Assembly: GCA_016716425.1 (NCBI GenBank)
Contig: JADJWJ010000001.1
Span: forward strand, 245,001 to 309,000
Length of the DNA: 64,000 bases
Direction: 5' to 3'
Source of the DNA: Betaproteobacteria bacterium
GTDB taxonomy: Bacteria > Pseudomonadota > Gammaproteobacteria > Burkholderiales > Casimicrobiaceae
Part shown: positions 1 to 8,989 of the stretch, piece by piece
Numbering within the stretch: position 1 is the stretch's first letter
Layout: each line of letters starts with the position of its first letter
Position numbers and translations under genes: made by a program
The notes under the pieces: generated by a model
Seen by the model: only the letters and a program-made list of their open reading frames with translations
Databases searched by the model: none
Told to the model about the DNA's origin: nothing

Positions 1-36
1 TGACCGGTCGCGTAACATGGCGCGTCGGTATATCCC

Positions 37-415
37 ATGACCCGGAACCTGCGTCGTCTCGCCGCCGTGCTCGCGCTGTTCGGACTCACGTCCGCGCAGG
101 CGGCGCTGGCCGCGTACATCTGCCCGATCGACGCCGGCAAGGCGCCGGCGAGCGCCGTGTCCGAACACGCGCGGTGCGGACCGCAGTCCGATCCCGCGAT
201 CGACGGCGCGCTGTGCGAGTTGCACTGCCAGGTCACGTCGTCGGTGCCGTCGTCGCCGGCGGCCGATCTCGTCGTGCCCGCCGCCGCACCGCTGGTCGTG
301 GCAGGCCGGTCGGTGCACGCGCCGCAGTCGTTACGCGTCGCCCCGGCCCGTGCGGCCCGATGCGCTCGCCGCCGCGCCCCCGGCCGCCATCCGCTACTGC
401 CGCCTGCTGATCTGA
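37..415 (+). pseudogene. small secreted protein upstream of cusCBA, apparent +1 frameshift
   Basis: A short gene leading the copper-efflux operon. The ATG at 37 opens a clear signal peptide (about residues 1-25, ending in an Ala-rich stretch), followed by Cys-containing segments such as ALCELHCQ. After about codon 101 the frame becomes Arg-rich and runs on into cusC, which is not protein-like. In the next frame the sequence reads on sensibly as RPVRPDALAAAPPAAIRYCR and stops at 415, an ending resembling those I recall for small proteins upstream of cus/czc operons. Dropping one C from the CCCC run at 341-344 joins the halves into about 125 residues. I infer either a sequencing error or an inactivating one-base insertion. 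Function is unknown; a periplasmic metal-related role is only a guess from position. Confidence 0.55.
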
Positions 416-491
416 TCCCCGCGTCCCTGCAGCACGGCGCCGGCCCGCTTCGGCCGCGCGCCGCGTCGTCGTTCACGCACGCGGAGGCAGC

Positions 492-1811
492 ATGTCCCAT
501 CGCACGATCGGCCCGCAACGCCAGCGCCGGCCACACGCAATTCTCTTCGTTCTCGCGCTCGCCGCGCTCGCACCGCTCGCGCAAGCGGCGGACGCGCCGC
601 TGACGCTCGCCGAGGCGCAGCGCCGCGCGCTCGCGCGGTCGCAACTGCTGCCCGCGCAGGACGCGGCGGCCGCCGCCGCGAAGGAGATGGCGGTCGCGTC
701 GGGCCAGCTGATGGACCCGGTGCTGAAGCTCGGCGTCGACAACCTGCCGGTAAGCGGCCCCGACGCGTGGAGCTTCACGAAGGACTTCATGACGATGGGC
801 CGCATCGGCGTCATGCAGGAGTGGCTGTCGTCGGACAAGCGGGCCACACGCGCGGCGCGCTTCGAGCGCGAGGCCGAGAAGGCGCAGGTGGAGCGCGCGG
901 CCGCGCAGGCGAACATCGCGCGCGACACGGCGCTCGCGTGGATCGACCGCTATTACGCGGAGGCGACGGTCGCGCTGCTCGCCGAGCAGGCGGCCGAGGC
1001 GGCGCTGGAGGTCGACGCCGCGGAATTGGCGTACCGCGCCGGGCGGGGCATGCAGGCCGAGGTGTTCGCCGCGCGCGGCGCGAAGGCCGCGCTCGCCGAG
1101 AAGGCGAGCGAGGCGCGGCGCAAGGCGACGTCGGCGATCACGCTGCTCGCCCGCTGGGTGGGGCCGGGCGCCGGCGCACCGCTCGCGGGCCGGCCCGACT
1201 TCGCGCGCGTGCCGCTCGACCGCGCGCAACTCGACGCGCAGCTCGTCCACCATCCGCAGATCGCGATGCTCGCGCAGGCCGAGGCGCTCGCGCAGGCGGA
1301 CGCGAAGGTCGCGCGCGCGAACCGCGAACCCGACTGGAGCTTCGAGATCGCGTACCAGCAGCGCGGACCCGACTACGGCAACATGATGTCGTTCGGCGTG
1401 TCGATCCCGCTGCCGTGGGACCGCGCGAACCGGCAGGACCGCGACGTCGCCGCCAAGCTGGCGCTCGCCGACCAGGCGCGGGCGCTGCGCGAGGACGCGC
1501 TCACGGCGCACGTCGCGGAAGTCGCGGCGATGCTCGAGGAGTGGGAGAACGGTCGCGAGCGCCTCGGGCTCTACGCCGACTCGCTGCTGCCGCTCGCCCG
1601 CGAGCGCACCGGCGCGGCCGTCGCCGCGTACCGCGGCGGCAAGGGATCGCTCGCCGACGTGCTGGCGGCGCGGCGCAACGAGCTCGACGTGCGGCGCGAC
1701 GCGCTGATGCTCGAGCGCGAGACCGCCCGCCTGTGGGCGCAACTGAACTTTCTCGACGTGACGTCCGGCACGCACACCGCGGCGGCGACGACTCCGAAGG
1801 GCCGGCCATGA
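492..1811 (+). CDS. cusC: outer-membrane channel of Cu/Ag efflux system (CusC/CzcC-like, TolC family)
   Basis: 439 residues, normal for the outer-membrane factor of a heavy-metal RND pump. An N-terminal signal peptide (about residues 10-32, cleaving near AQAAD) precedes two TolC-like repeats rich in long amphipathic, Ala/Glu/Arg-heavy helices (around 100-215 and 300-425). The segment FGVSIPLPWDRANRQ is typical of the CzcC/CusC branch. It forms the trimeric outer-membrane exit duct and docks with CusB and CusA. The ATG at 492 has GGAGG-like bases just upstream (about 484-488). Its stop overlaps the ATG of cusB (ATGA), so the genes are translationally coupled. CusC rather than CzcC is inferred from the partner genes. 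Confidence 0.9.
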   Translation: MSHRTIGPQRQRRPHAILFVLALAALAPLAQAADAPLTLAEAQRRALARSQLLPAQDAAAAAAKEMAVASGQLMDPVLKLGVDNLPVSGPDAWSFTKDFMTMGRIGVMQEWLSSDKRATRAARFEREAEKAQVERAAAQANIARDTALAWIDRYYAEATVALLAEQAAEAALEVDAAELAYRAGRGMQAEVFAARGAKAALAEKASEARRKATSAITLLARWVGPGAGAPLAGRPDFARVPLDRAQLDAQLVHHPQIAMLAQAEALAQADAKVARANREPDWSFEIAYQQRGPDYGNMMSFGVSIPLPWDRANRQDRDVAAKLALADQARALREDALTAHVAEVAAMLEEWENGRERLGLYADSLLPLARERTGAAVAAYRGGKGSLADVLAARRNELDVRRDALMLERETARLWAQLNFLDVTSGTHTAAATTPKGRP

Positions 1812-3415
1812 AGACAGCGACGCTCACCATCATCGCCATCCTCGCCGCGGCGGCGCTCGCCGCCGGCGGCTACTGGCTCGGCCGCAGTCACGCGCCCGCG
1901 CCGCCCGCCGATGTCGCCACGGCACCCGCGCCGGCCACCGGCGCACCGCAGAAGCCCGGCGACGTCGATCCGGCGACCGGCCGCAAGGTGCTCTACTGGC
2001 ACGACCCGATGGTGCCGGGCCAGCGCTTCGACAAGCCGGGCAAGTCGCCGTTCATGAACATGATGCTCGAGCCGGTCTACGCGGACAGCGGCGGCGACGC
2101 GTCGACGGTCACGATCAATCCGCGCGTGCAGCAGAACATCGGCGTGCGCACGGCGGAAGCCACGCGTGCGCGCCTGACCGCGCCGCTGACCGCGGTCGGC
2201 ACCGTCGGCTACAACGAGCGCGACCAGGCGGTGGTGCAGGCGCGCGCCAACGGCTTCGTCGAGAAGCTCTTCGTGCGTGCGCCGCTCGACCCGGTGCGCG
2301 CGGGCCAGCCGCTGCTCGAGCTGTACGTGCCCGACTGGGTCGCCGCGCAGGAGGAGTACCTCGCCGTGCGGCGGATGCAGGGGCAGGGGGTCGACGCGCT
2401 GGTGGATGCCGCACGGCAGCGGATGCGTCTGGCCGGTATGTCCGACGCGCAGATCGACGGCGTCGTCGCGGGCGGGGCCGTACAGCCGCGGCTGACCATC
2501 GTCGCGCCGATCGGCGGCGTGGTCACCGAGCTCGCCGTGCGCGAGGGCATGACGGTCGGCATGGGCGCGCCCCTGTACCGGATCAACGGGCTCGGTTCGG
2601 TCTGGATCAACGCCGAGCTGCCGGAGTCCGCGGCCGCGCGCGTGCGCCCCGGTACCGCGGTCGAGGTGCGCACGCCCGCGCAGCCAGGCACCGTCTACAA
2701 GGGACGCGTCGGCGCGCTGCTGCCGGAAATCGATCCGCAGACACGCACGATCAAGGCACGCATCGAGGTCGCCAACTCCGGCGGACAGCTGGTGCCGGGA
2801 CTCTATGCAGCGGTCGACTTCGTGCCGGCCGGCGCGCCGGAAATGACCGTCGTGCCGTCGGAGGCCGTGATCGTCACCGGCCGCCGCGCCGTGGTGTTCG
2901 TGGCCGAGGGCGAAGGCAAGTTCCGCCCGGTCGACGTCGAGGTCGGCACCGAGGCCAACGGCATGACCGAGATCCGCAAGGGCATCGAGCCCGGGCAGAT
3001 GGTCGTCGTGTCCGGGCAGTTCCTCATCGACTCGGACGCGAGCCTCAAAGGCACGGTGACGCGGCTCGCGGAGCTGCCGGCGAGCGCACCCGGCACGCTC
3101 GTCGGCGAGCACCGCGGCGAGGGCCGCGTCGAGGCGATCGCGAAGGACGAGATCATGCTGTCGCACGACCCGATCCCTTCGGCGAAGTGGGGCAAGATGA
3201 CGATGGGCTTCCTGCCGCCCGCCGCCGGCTGGCCCGCGGAGGTCAGGGTCGGCGACCGCGTGGCGTTCACGTTCCGGCAGAAGGGCGCCGGTGAGTTCGA
3301 GATCCTGTCGGTGAGTCGCGCCAGCGCTGCGCAGGCCGCGGCGCCCGCCGCGCCCGCCGCGCCCGCGAAGGACCCGCACGCCGGGCACGCGCCGGCCGCC
3401 GGGGCGAAGCCGTGA
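1808..3415 (+). CDS. cusB: Cu(I)/Ag(I) efflux periplasmic adaptor CusB with C-terminal CusF-like domain
   Basis: 535 residues, longer than plain CusB (about 400) because of an extra C-terminal domain. Order: N-terminal membrane anchor (about 5-25); heavy-metal-binding domain (about 59-92, WHDPMVPG then SPFMNMMLEP); membrane-fusion barrel-sandwich and beta domains (about 100-425); then a CusF-like domain (about 437-500) containing HDPIPSAKWGKMTMGF, which keeps the His, Trp and two Met that bind Cu(I)/Ag(I) in CusF. The tail has a His motif (HAGH). It links CusA to CusC and delivers periplasmic metal. ATG at 1808 overlaps the cusC stop; its own stop overlaps the GTG of cusA. The CusF-like tail supports monovalent copper/silver specificity. 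Confidence 0.92.
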   Translation: MKTATLTIIAILAAAALAAGGYWLGRSHAPAPPADVATAPAPATGAPQKPGDVDPATGRKVLYWHDPMVPGQRFDKPGKSPFMNMMLEPVYADSGGDASTVTINPRVQQNIGVRTAEATRARLTAPLTAVGTVGYNERDQAVVQARANGFVEKLFVRAPLDPVRAGQPLLELYVPDWVAAQEEYLAVRRMQGQGVDALVDAARQRMRLAGMSDAQIDGVVAGGAVQPRLTIVAPIGGVVTELAVREGMTVGMGAPLYRINGLGSVWINAELPESAAARVRPGTAVEVRTPAQPGTVYKGRVGALLPEIDPQTRTIKARIEVANSGGQLVPGLYAAVDFVPAGAPEMTVVPSEAVIVTGRRAVVFVAEGEGKFRPVDVEVGTEANGMTEIRKGIEPGQMVVVSGQFLIDSDASLKGTVTRLAELPASAPGTLVGEHRGEGRVEAIAKDEIMLSHDPIPSAKWGKMTMGFLPPAAGWPAEVRVGDRVAFTFRQKGAGEFEILSVSRASAAQAAAPAAPAAPAKDPHAGHAPAAGAKP

Positions 3416-6400
3416 TCGCCGCCGTCATCCGCTGGTCGCTCGCCAACCGGTTCCTCGTCCTGCTGGCGACGGTCATCGTCACCGCGTGGGGCGCGTGGGC
3501 GGTGGTGCGCGCGCCGCTGGACGCACTGCCGGACCTCTCCGACGTGCAGGTGATCATCCGCACGATGTACGCGGGGCAGGCGCCGCAGATCGTCGAGAAT
3601 CAGGTCACGTATCCGCTGACGACGACGATGATGTCGGTGCCGGGCGCCAAGAGCGTGCGCGGCTACTCGTTCTTCGGCGACTCGTTCGTGTACGTGCTGT
3701 TCGACGACGGCACCGACATGTACTGGGCGCGCTCGCGCGTGCTCGAGTACCTCAATCAGGTGCAGGGGCGGCTGCCGCGGGAGGCAAAGCCCGCGCTCGG
3801 GCCGGACGCCACCGGGGTCGGCTGGGTCTACCAGTACGCGCTGGTCGACCGGTCGGGCAAGCTCGACCTCTCCGAACTGCGCGCGCTGCAGGACTGGTTC
3901 CTCAAGTACGAGCTGAAGTCGGTGCCGAACGTCGCCGAGGTCGCGAGCGTCGGCGGCATGGTCCGCCAGTACCAGATCGTGCTCGACCCGGACCGGCTGC
4001 GCGCGTTTCGCATCCCGCACGGCATGGTGATCGAGGCCGTGCGGAAGGCGAACCAGGAGACGGGTGGCTCGGTGCTGGAACTGGGCGAGGCCGAGTACAT
4101 GGTGCGCGCGTCGGGGTACTTGAAGACGCTCGACGACTTCCGCCGGATCCCCGTGTTCACCAGCGAAGCCGGGGTGCCGGTGCGTCTTTCCGACGTCGCG
4201 CGCGTGCAGGTCGGGCCGGAGGCGCGCCGGGGCATCGGCGAGCTGAACGGCGAGGGCGAGAGCGTCGGCGGCATCATCGTGATGCGCTCGGGCAAGAACG
4301 CGCTCGAGACCATCGACGCGGTGAAGGCGAAGCTCGCGAGCCTGCAGGCGGGGCTGCCCGAGGGGGTCGCCATCGTGCCGGTCTACGACCGCTCGACGCT
4401 GATCCGCGACGCGGTCGCCAACCTCGCGCAGAAGCTGGTCGAGGAGTTCGCCGTCGTCGCGCTGGTCTGCGTCGCGTTCCTGTTCCACCTGCGCTCGGCG
4501 TTCGTCGCGATCGTGTCGCTGCCGATCGGCGTGCTGATGGCGTTCGTCGTCATGCACTACCAGGGCGTCAACGCCAACATCATGTCGCTCGGCGGCATCG
4601 CGATCGCCATCGGCGCGATGGTCGACGCGGCGGTCGTGATGATCGAAAACGCGCACAAGCACCTCGAGCGCTGGCGGCACGCGCACGACGGGAAGTCGCC
4701 GGCGGGCGCCGACCAGTGGCGAGTGATCGGCGATGCGGCGGTCGAGGTCGGTCCGGCGCTGTTCTTCTGCCTGCTGATCATCACGCTGTCGTTCATTCCC
4801 GTGTTCATGCTGGAGGCGCAGGAGGGGCGGCTCTTCTCGCCGCTCGCGTTCACCAAGACGTACGCGATGGCGGCATCCGCGATCCTCGCCGTCACGCTGG
4901 TCCCGGTGCTGATGGGCTACCTGATCCGCGGGCGCATCCCGGACGAGAACCGCAATCCGCTCAACCGCTTCTTCATCGCCGGCTACCGGCCGCTGCTCGA
5001 AGTGGTGCTGCGCTTTCCCGGCACGACGATCGTCGTCGCCATACTGTCCGCCGCGCTTACGGTGATCCCGGCGTCGCGGCTGGGCGGCGAGTTCCTGCCG
5101 CCGCTCGACGAGGGCGACCTGCTGTACATGCCGTCCGCCCTGCCGGGACTGGGAACGGGCAAGGCCGCGGAGCTGCTGCAGCAGACCGACGCGCTGATCA
5201 TGAGCGTGCCGGAGGTCGCGAGCGTGTTCGGCAAGGCCGGGCGCGCCGAGACGGCGACGGATCCGGCGCCGCTCGAGATGTTCGAGACGGCGATCCAATT
5301 CAAGCCGAAGAGCGAGTGGCGACCGGGCATGACACCGGACAAGCTCGTCGCCGAGCTCGACCGCGTCGTCCGCGTGCCGGGCCTGTCGAACATCTGGGTG
5401 CCGCCGATCCGCAACCGCATCGACATGCTGGCGACCGGCATCAAGAGCCCCGTCGGCGTCAAAGTGTCGGGACCCGACCTGGCCGAGATCGACCGCGTGA
5501 CCGGCGAGATCGAGCGCGTGGTGAAGCCGGTGGCCGGCGTCAACTCGGCGCTGGCCGAGCGGTTGACCGGCGGCCGCTATCTCGACGTCACGATCGACCG
5601 CGACCGTGCCGCGCGCTACGGGCTCAACATCGCCGACGTGCAGGAGGTCGTGGCCTCGGCGATCGGCGGCGACAACGTCGGCGAGACGGTCGAGGGCCTG
5701 CGCCGCTTCCCGATCAACGTCCGCTACCCGCGCGAGTTCCGCGATTCGGTCGAGCGGCTACGTGAGCTGCCGATCCAGACCGAGCGGGGCGCGCAGATCC
5801 GGCTCGGCGACGTCGCCGACGTGCGCATCACCGACGGTGCACCGATGGTCAAGAGCGAGAACGCGCGGCTGTCGGGCTGGGTCTACGTCGACCTCGTCGG
5901 CCGCGACTTGCGGTCGGCCGTCCGCGACATGCAGGCGGAGGTGGCGGCGAAGGTCAAACTGCCCCCCGGCTACTCGGTGTCGTGGTCCGGGCAGTTCGAG
6001 TACCTGGAGCGCGCGACCGCGCGCCTCGCGTACGTCGTGCCGTTCACGCTGATGATCGTGTTCGTGCTGCTCTACCTCACGTTCCGGCGCTTCGACGAGG
6101 CGCTCGTCATCATGCTGGCGCTGCCGTTCGCGCTCGTCGGCGGCATCTGGCTCCTGTGGCTGCTCGGCCACAACGTGTCGGTCGCGAGCGGTGTCGGCTT
6201 CATCGCGCTCGCTGGCGTCGCCGCCGAGTTCGGCGTCATCATGCTGCTGTATCTCAAGCACGCGTGGGAGGCGCGCGTCGCCGCGGGCCGCGCGACCGAG
6301 GCGGATCTGCTCGACGCGATCCGCGAAGGCGCGGTGCTGCGCGTGCGGCCGAAGGCGATGACGGTGGCGGTGATCTTCGCGGGCCTGCTGCCGATCATGG

Positions 6401-6570
6401 TGACCCACGGCGCGGGCTCCGAGGTCATGCAGCGGATCGCCGCGCCGATGGTCGGCGGCATGGTCACGGCGCCGCTGCTGTCGATGCTCGTGATCCCGGC
6501 GGTCTACCTGCTGTTGCGGCGAATGGGGCTGCGCGCCGCGCCGCGGGTGGTGACGCCGACGGAGGCGTGA
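3412..6570 (+). CDS. cusA: Cu(I)/Ag(I) efflux RND transporter CusA
   Basis: 1052 residues, the usual length for heavy-metal RND pumps. It begins MIAAVIRWSLANRFLV, typical of CusA/CzcA, has the twelve-helix RND layout with two large periplasmic loops, and retains hallmark segments PLDALPDLSDVQV near the N-terminus and GGEFLPPLDEGDLLYMP in the second half. The inner-membrane trimer uses proton flux to export metal through CusB and CusC. The GTG start at 3412 overlaps the cusB stop (GTGA), so it is translationally coupled. Copper/silver specificity is inferred from the CusF-like domain of the neighbouring CusB; divalent-cation transport is less likely. The 3' side ends in an R1 palindrome shared with the convergent uraD. 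Confidence 0.92.
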   Translation: MIAAVIRWSLANRFLVLLATVIVTAWGAWAVVRAPLDALPDLSDVQVIIRTMYAGQAPQIVENQVTYPLTTTMMSVPGAKSVRGYSFFGDSFVYVLFDDGTDMYWARSRVLEYLNQVQGRLPREAKPALGPDATGVGWVYQYALVDRSGKLDLSELRALQDWFLKYELKSVPNVAEVASVGGMVRQYQIVLDPDRLRAFRIPHGMVIEAVRKANQETGGSVLELGEAEYMVRASGYLKTLDDFRRIPVFTSEAGVPVRLSDVARVQVGPEARRGIGELNGEGESVGGIIVMRSGKNALETIDAVKAKLASLQAGLPEGVAIVPVYDRSTLIRDAVANLAQKLVEEFAVVALVCVAFLFHLRSAFVAIVSLPIGVLMAFVVMHYQGVNANIMSLGGIAIAIGAMVDAAVVMIENAHKHLERWRHAHDGKSPAGADQWRVIGDAAVEVGPALFFCLLIITLSFIPVFMLEAQEGRLFSPLAFTKTYAMAASAILAVTLVPVLMGYLIRGRIPDENRNPLNRFFIAGYRPLLEVVLRFPGTTIVVAILSAALTVIPASRLGGEFLPPLDEGDLLYMPSALPGLGTGKAAELLQQTDALIMSVPEVASVFGKAGRAETATDPAPLEMFETAIQFKPKSEWRPGMTPDKLVAELDRVVRVPGLSNIWVPPIRNRIDMLATGIKSPVGVKVSGPDLAEIDRVTGEIERVVKPVAGVNSALAERLTGGRYLDVTIDRDRAARYGLNIADVQEVVASAIGGDNVGETVEGLRRFPINVRYPREFRDSVERLRELPIQTERGAQIRLGDVADVRITDGAPMVKSENARLSGWVYVDLVGRDLRSAVRDMQAEVAAKVKLPPGYSVSWSGQFEYLERATARLAYVVPFTLMIVFVLLYLTFRRFDEALVIMLALPFALVGGIWLLWLLGHNVSVASGVGFIALAGVAAEFGVIMLLYLKHAWEARVAAGRATEADLLDAIREGAVLRVRPKAMTVAVIFAGLLPIMVTHGAGSEVMQRIAAPMVGGMVTAPLLSMLVIPAVYLLLRRMGLRAAPRVVTPTEA

Positions 6571-6613
6571 TCGCGCGGTGCTCGGGTGGGCTCGGCGCAG
6601 GTCTCTGCCGCCT

Positions 6614-6686
6614 GTCGTCCCCGCGAAGGCGGGGACCCAGCGGCTATCGTCGAACGACACTGGATCCCCGCTTGCGCGGGGACGAC
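6614..6686. repeat. R1 palindromic repeat pair between converging genes
   Basis: Two halves, each a hairpin, arranged as inverted repeats of one another: GTCGTCCCCGC-GAA-GGCGGGGACCCA on the left (6614-6639) and its near reverse complement at 6661-6686. A second copy lies at 11901-11994. Both lie between convergently transcribed genes, which suggests REP/BIME-type elements that may also act as bidirectional transcript-end structures. No U-tract is present. Confidence 0.85.
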
Positions 6687-6708
6687 GGAATCGACGCGGG
6701 CGGCTTCG

Positions 6709-7215
6709 CTATTCGTCGATCAGCGCGTCCAGCCGGAATCGCGCGATCTTCGCAACCTGCGCCAGGCACTCCACGAACTCGGCCGCGCGGTCGTGCTCGA
6801 CCCGCCGCGCGAACTCGCGCAGGATGCCCGCACGGTCATGGCCTCTCACCGCGAGGATGAACGGGAAGCCGAACTTCTCGTGGTAGCGGTGGTTCAACGC
6901 CGACAGCTGCGCGAACTCCTCCGGCGAGCACTGCGTGAGGCCGGCGCCCGACTGCTCCTTCGTCGAGTCGGCGGTCAGTTCGCCGCGCACGGCCGCGCGT
7001 CCGGCGAGTTCCGGGTGCGCGCGCAGCAGCGCGAGCTGCTCCGCCGCGGAGGCGGCGTCGACGACGGCGACCATCGCCGCGTGCAGCGCCGCGACGTCGG
7101 CGAACGGCCGCGCGGCGAACGCGCGCTGCGCGATCCACGGCGAGCGCTCGAACACGCCGCCCAGAGCCGCGACGAACGCGGTCTCGTCCATGCCATTGGC
7201 GTCGGCGAGCGTCAC
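6709..7215 (-). CDS. uraD: 2-oxo-4-hydroxy-4-carboxy-5-ureidoimidazoline (OHCU) decarboxylase
   Basis: 168 residues from a GTG at 7215 that overlaps the puuE stop (GTGA), giving the usual family length. It converts OHCU, the product of HiuH, to S-allantoin in the cytoplasm. Family motifs are clear: AHPELAG with the active-site His, STKEQSGAGL, and HEKFGFPFILAVRG towards the C-terminus. It is the last gene of a leftward gntR-puuE-uraD operon facing hiuH-puuD, and completes the urate pathway. Longer starts upstream run into puuE, so the coupled GTG is preferred. Confidence 0.93.
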   Translation of the reverse strand: MTLADANGMDETAFVAALGGVFERSPWIAQRAFAARPFADVAALHAAMVAVVDAASAAEQLALLRAHPELAGRAAVRGELTADSTKEQSGAGLTQCSPEEFAQLSALNHRYHEKFGFPFILAVRGHDRAGILREFARRVEHDRAAEFVECLAQVAKIARFRLDALIDE

Positions 7216-8171
7216 GGCGACGGTGACTGGTACGGATGCGTGGCGAGCCAGTGGCGCGCGATGTCGATGCGGCGCGCGACCCACGCGGCGTCGTGCCGCC
7301 GCACGTAGTCGAGGAAGCGCGCGAGCGCCGCCGCGCGGCCCGGACGCCCGGCGAGCCGGCAGTGCAGGCCGACCGACATCATCTTCGGCGCGTCGAGTCC
7401 GGCGGGGTCGCCCTCGGCGTACAGCGCGTCGAACGTGTCCTTGAGGTACGCGTAGAACTGGCGGCCGGTGTTGAAGCCCTGGGGGGTCGCGAAGCGCATG
7501 TCGTTGGCGTCGAGCGTGTACGGGACGATCAGCAGCGGCCTCTCGCCGTGGGCCGTGCGCACCGGCGCGTAGTGCGGAAGGTCGTCGGCGTAGCTGTCGG
7601 CGCTGTAGACGAAGCCGCCGTGCTCGACGACGAGCCGCCGCGTGTTCGCGCTGTCGCGTCCGGTGTACCAGCCCTCCGGCGGCGCTCCGGCCAAGCGTGC
7701 GATGGTCTCGACCGCGCGTGCCATGTGCTCACGCTCGACCGCCTCGTCGACGTCCTGGTAGGAGATCCAGCGCCAGCCGTGGCTCGCGATCTCGTGCCCG
7801 TCGGCCAGGAACGCGTCGACGACGGCCGGGTTGCGCGCGAGCGCCATCGCAACGCCGAACACGGTGAGCGGCAGCCGGCGCTCGCGGAACAGGCGCAGGA
7901 TGCGCCAGACGCCGGCGCGCGCGCCGTACTCGTACAGCGACTCCATCGACATGTGCCGCGCGGGAAACGCCGGCGCGCCGACGATTTCCGACAGGAAGGT
8001 CTCGGAGGCAGTGTCGCCGTGCAGCACGCTGTTCTCGCCGCCCTCCTCGTAGTTGAGCACGAACTGCACGGCGATGCGCGCACCGCCCGGCCAGCGCGCG
8101 TGCGGCGGCGTCGCGCCGTAGCCCGCGAGGTCGCGCGGGTACCCGGGGTCGAAGGGCGCGCGAACCGTCAT
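7212..8171 (-). CDS. puuE: allantoinase PuuE (polysaccharide-deacetylase fold)
   Basis: 319 residues, close to the family norm of about 310. It hydrolyses allantoin to allantoate. Visible family sequence: GYPRDLAGYGATPPHARWPG, NYEEGGENSVLHGD, the region HEIASHGWRW with the conserved His of the NodB-type deacetylase fold, and GWYTGRDSANTRRL. This family differs from metal-dependent amidohydrolase allantoinases (AllB). The ATG at 8171 overlaps the gntR stop (ATGA) and the stop overlaps the uraD GTG, so all three genes are translationally coupled. Confidence 0.93.
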   Translation of the reverse strand: MTVRAPFDPGYPRDLAGYGATPPHARWPGGARIAVQFVLNYEEGGENSVLHGDTASETFLSEIVGAPAFPARHMSMESLYEYGARAGVWRILRLFRERRLPLTVFGVAMALARNPAVVDAFLADGHEIASHGWRWISYQDVDEAVEREHMARAVETIARLAGAPPEGWYTGRDSANTRRLVVEHGGFVYSADSYADDLPHYAPVRTAHGERPLLIVPYTLDANDMRFATPQGFNTGRQFYAYLKDTFDALYAEGDPAGLDAPKMMSVGLHCRLAGRPGRAAALARFLDYVRRHDAAWVARRIDIARHWLATHPYQSPSP

Positions 8172-8887
8172 CTGGCGGCGGCCGCACGCCGGCGCCTGAC
8201 GCGCAGCGCCTCGGCGAGGTCGGCCGGCAGCGCCTGCACGCGGTCGAGCGCCAGCCGTGCCTCGCAGGCGTCGAGGTGCCGCTGCATCAGGCTCCGCGCG
8301 AGGCGCTCGTCCTTCGCGGCGATCGCGTCGATCAGCGCGAGGTGCTCGTCGGTCGCGCACGTCGTCTGGCCGGGCGGCATGTAGAGCGCCGTCATCAGCA
8401 ACGACTGGGTGACGAGCTCGGTCGTGTAGTGGAGCATCACCGGATTTCGCGCGAGCGCCGCGAGCCGGCAGTGGAACTCGCCGGACAGGCGGATCCAGCT
8501 CTTCACGTCTCCGGCGTGGAACGCCGCGTCCTCCTGCCGCACCAGCGCGCGCAGGTGGTCGAGCTGCTTCGGCAGCGCTCGCGCGACCGCAGCCGGCAGC
8601 GCCGCGCACTCGACCATGCGGCGCGCCTCGAACACGGCGCGCGTCTCCTCCGGCGAGGGGCGCGCGATGCTGGCGCCCTGGTTGGGCGTGAGCTGGACGA
8701 TGTGGTCGTGCGCGAGGCGCACCAGCGCCATGCGCACGATCGTCCGCGACACGCCGAAGAGCTCGGTCAGCCGCGTCTCGGTCAGGCGCGTGCCCGGCGC
8801 GAGCCGCTGGTCGAGGACCGCCTCGAAAATCGCGTCGTAGATCGGCTGCTCGGTGCCGCCGCGGATCGTGGCCGGATACGGTTGCAT
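8168..8887 (-). CDS. GntR-family regulator (FCD domain), likely purine-catabolism repressor
   Basis: 239 residues. An N-terminal winged helix-turn-helix (about residues 15-80, with TRLTELFGVSRTIVRMALVRL) is followed by an all-helical FCD effector domain (about 90-220) with His residues that commonly hold a metal (FHCRLAAL, DEHLALIDAI). It heads the operon with puuE and uraD and faces hiuH-puuD across a short control region, so it probably senses a purine breakdown intermediate. The ATG at 8887 lies just downstream of a GTATAC palindrome that fits the GntR operator core, implying autoregulation. The actual ligand cannot be read from sequence. Confidence 0.88.
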   Translation of the reverse strand: MQPYPATIRGGTEQPIYDAIFEAVLDQRLAPGTRLTETRLTELFGVSRTIVRMALVRLAHDHIVQLTPNQGASIARPSPEETRAVFEARRMVECAALPAAVARALPKQLDHLRALVRQEDAAFHAGDVKSWIRLSGEFHCRLAALARNPVMLHYTTELVTQSLLMTALYMPPGQTTCATDEHLALIDAIAAKDERLARSLMQRHLDACEARLALDRVQALPADLAEALRVRRRRAAAAR

Positions 8888-8900
8888 CGTCGCCCGGATC

Positions 8901-8932
8901 GCATACAATGATGCCGCCGAATGTATACAATG
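8901..8932. promoter_or_regulatory. divergent urate-operon control region with GntR-type operator
   Basis: The spacer between gntR and hiuH is far less GC-rich than its surroundings. It contains the palindrome TGTATACA at 8922-8929, whose GTATAC core fits the GntR-family consensus GT(N)xAC, and a related half-site GCATACAATG at 8901-8910, 21 bases away. Both carry TACAAT-like hexamers that could serve as -10 elements. One operator region controlling both divergent operons is an inference. Confidence 0.55.
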
Positions 8933-8989
8933 CGGCGGCGGGTTGCAATACGTGCGAAGCCGTCGCGCCACCGGCAGAAAGGGCGACGC

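Noticed and set aside
2803..5298. Long open frame antisense to cusB/cusA
   Set aside because: Same GC-skew artefact; low-complexity Arg/Asp/His sequence opposite a clear RND transporter.
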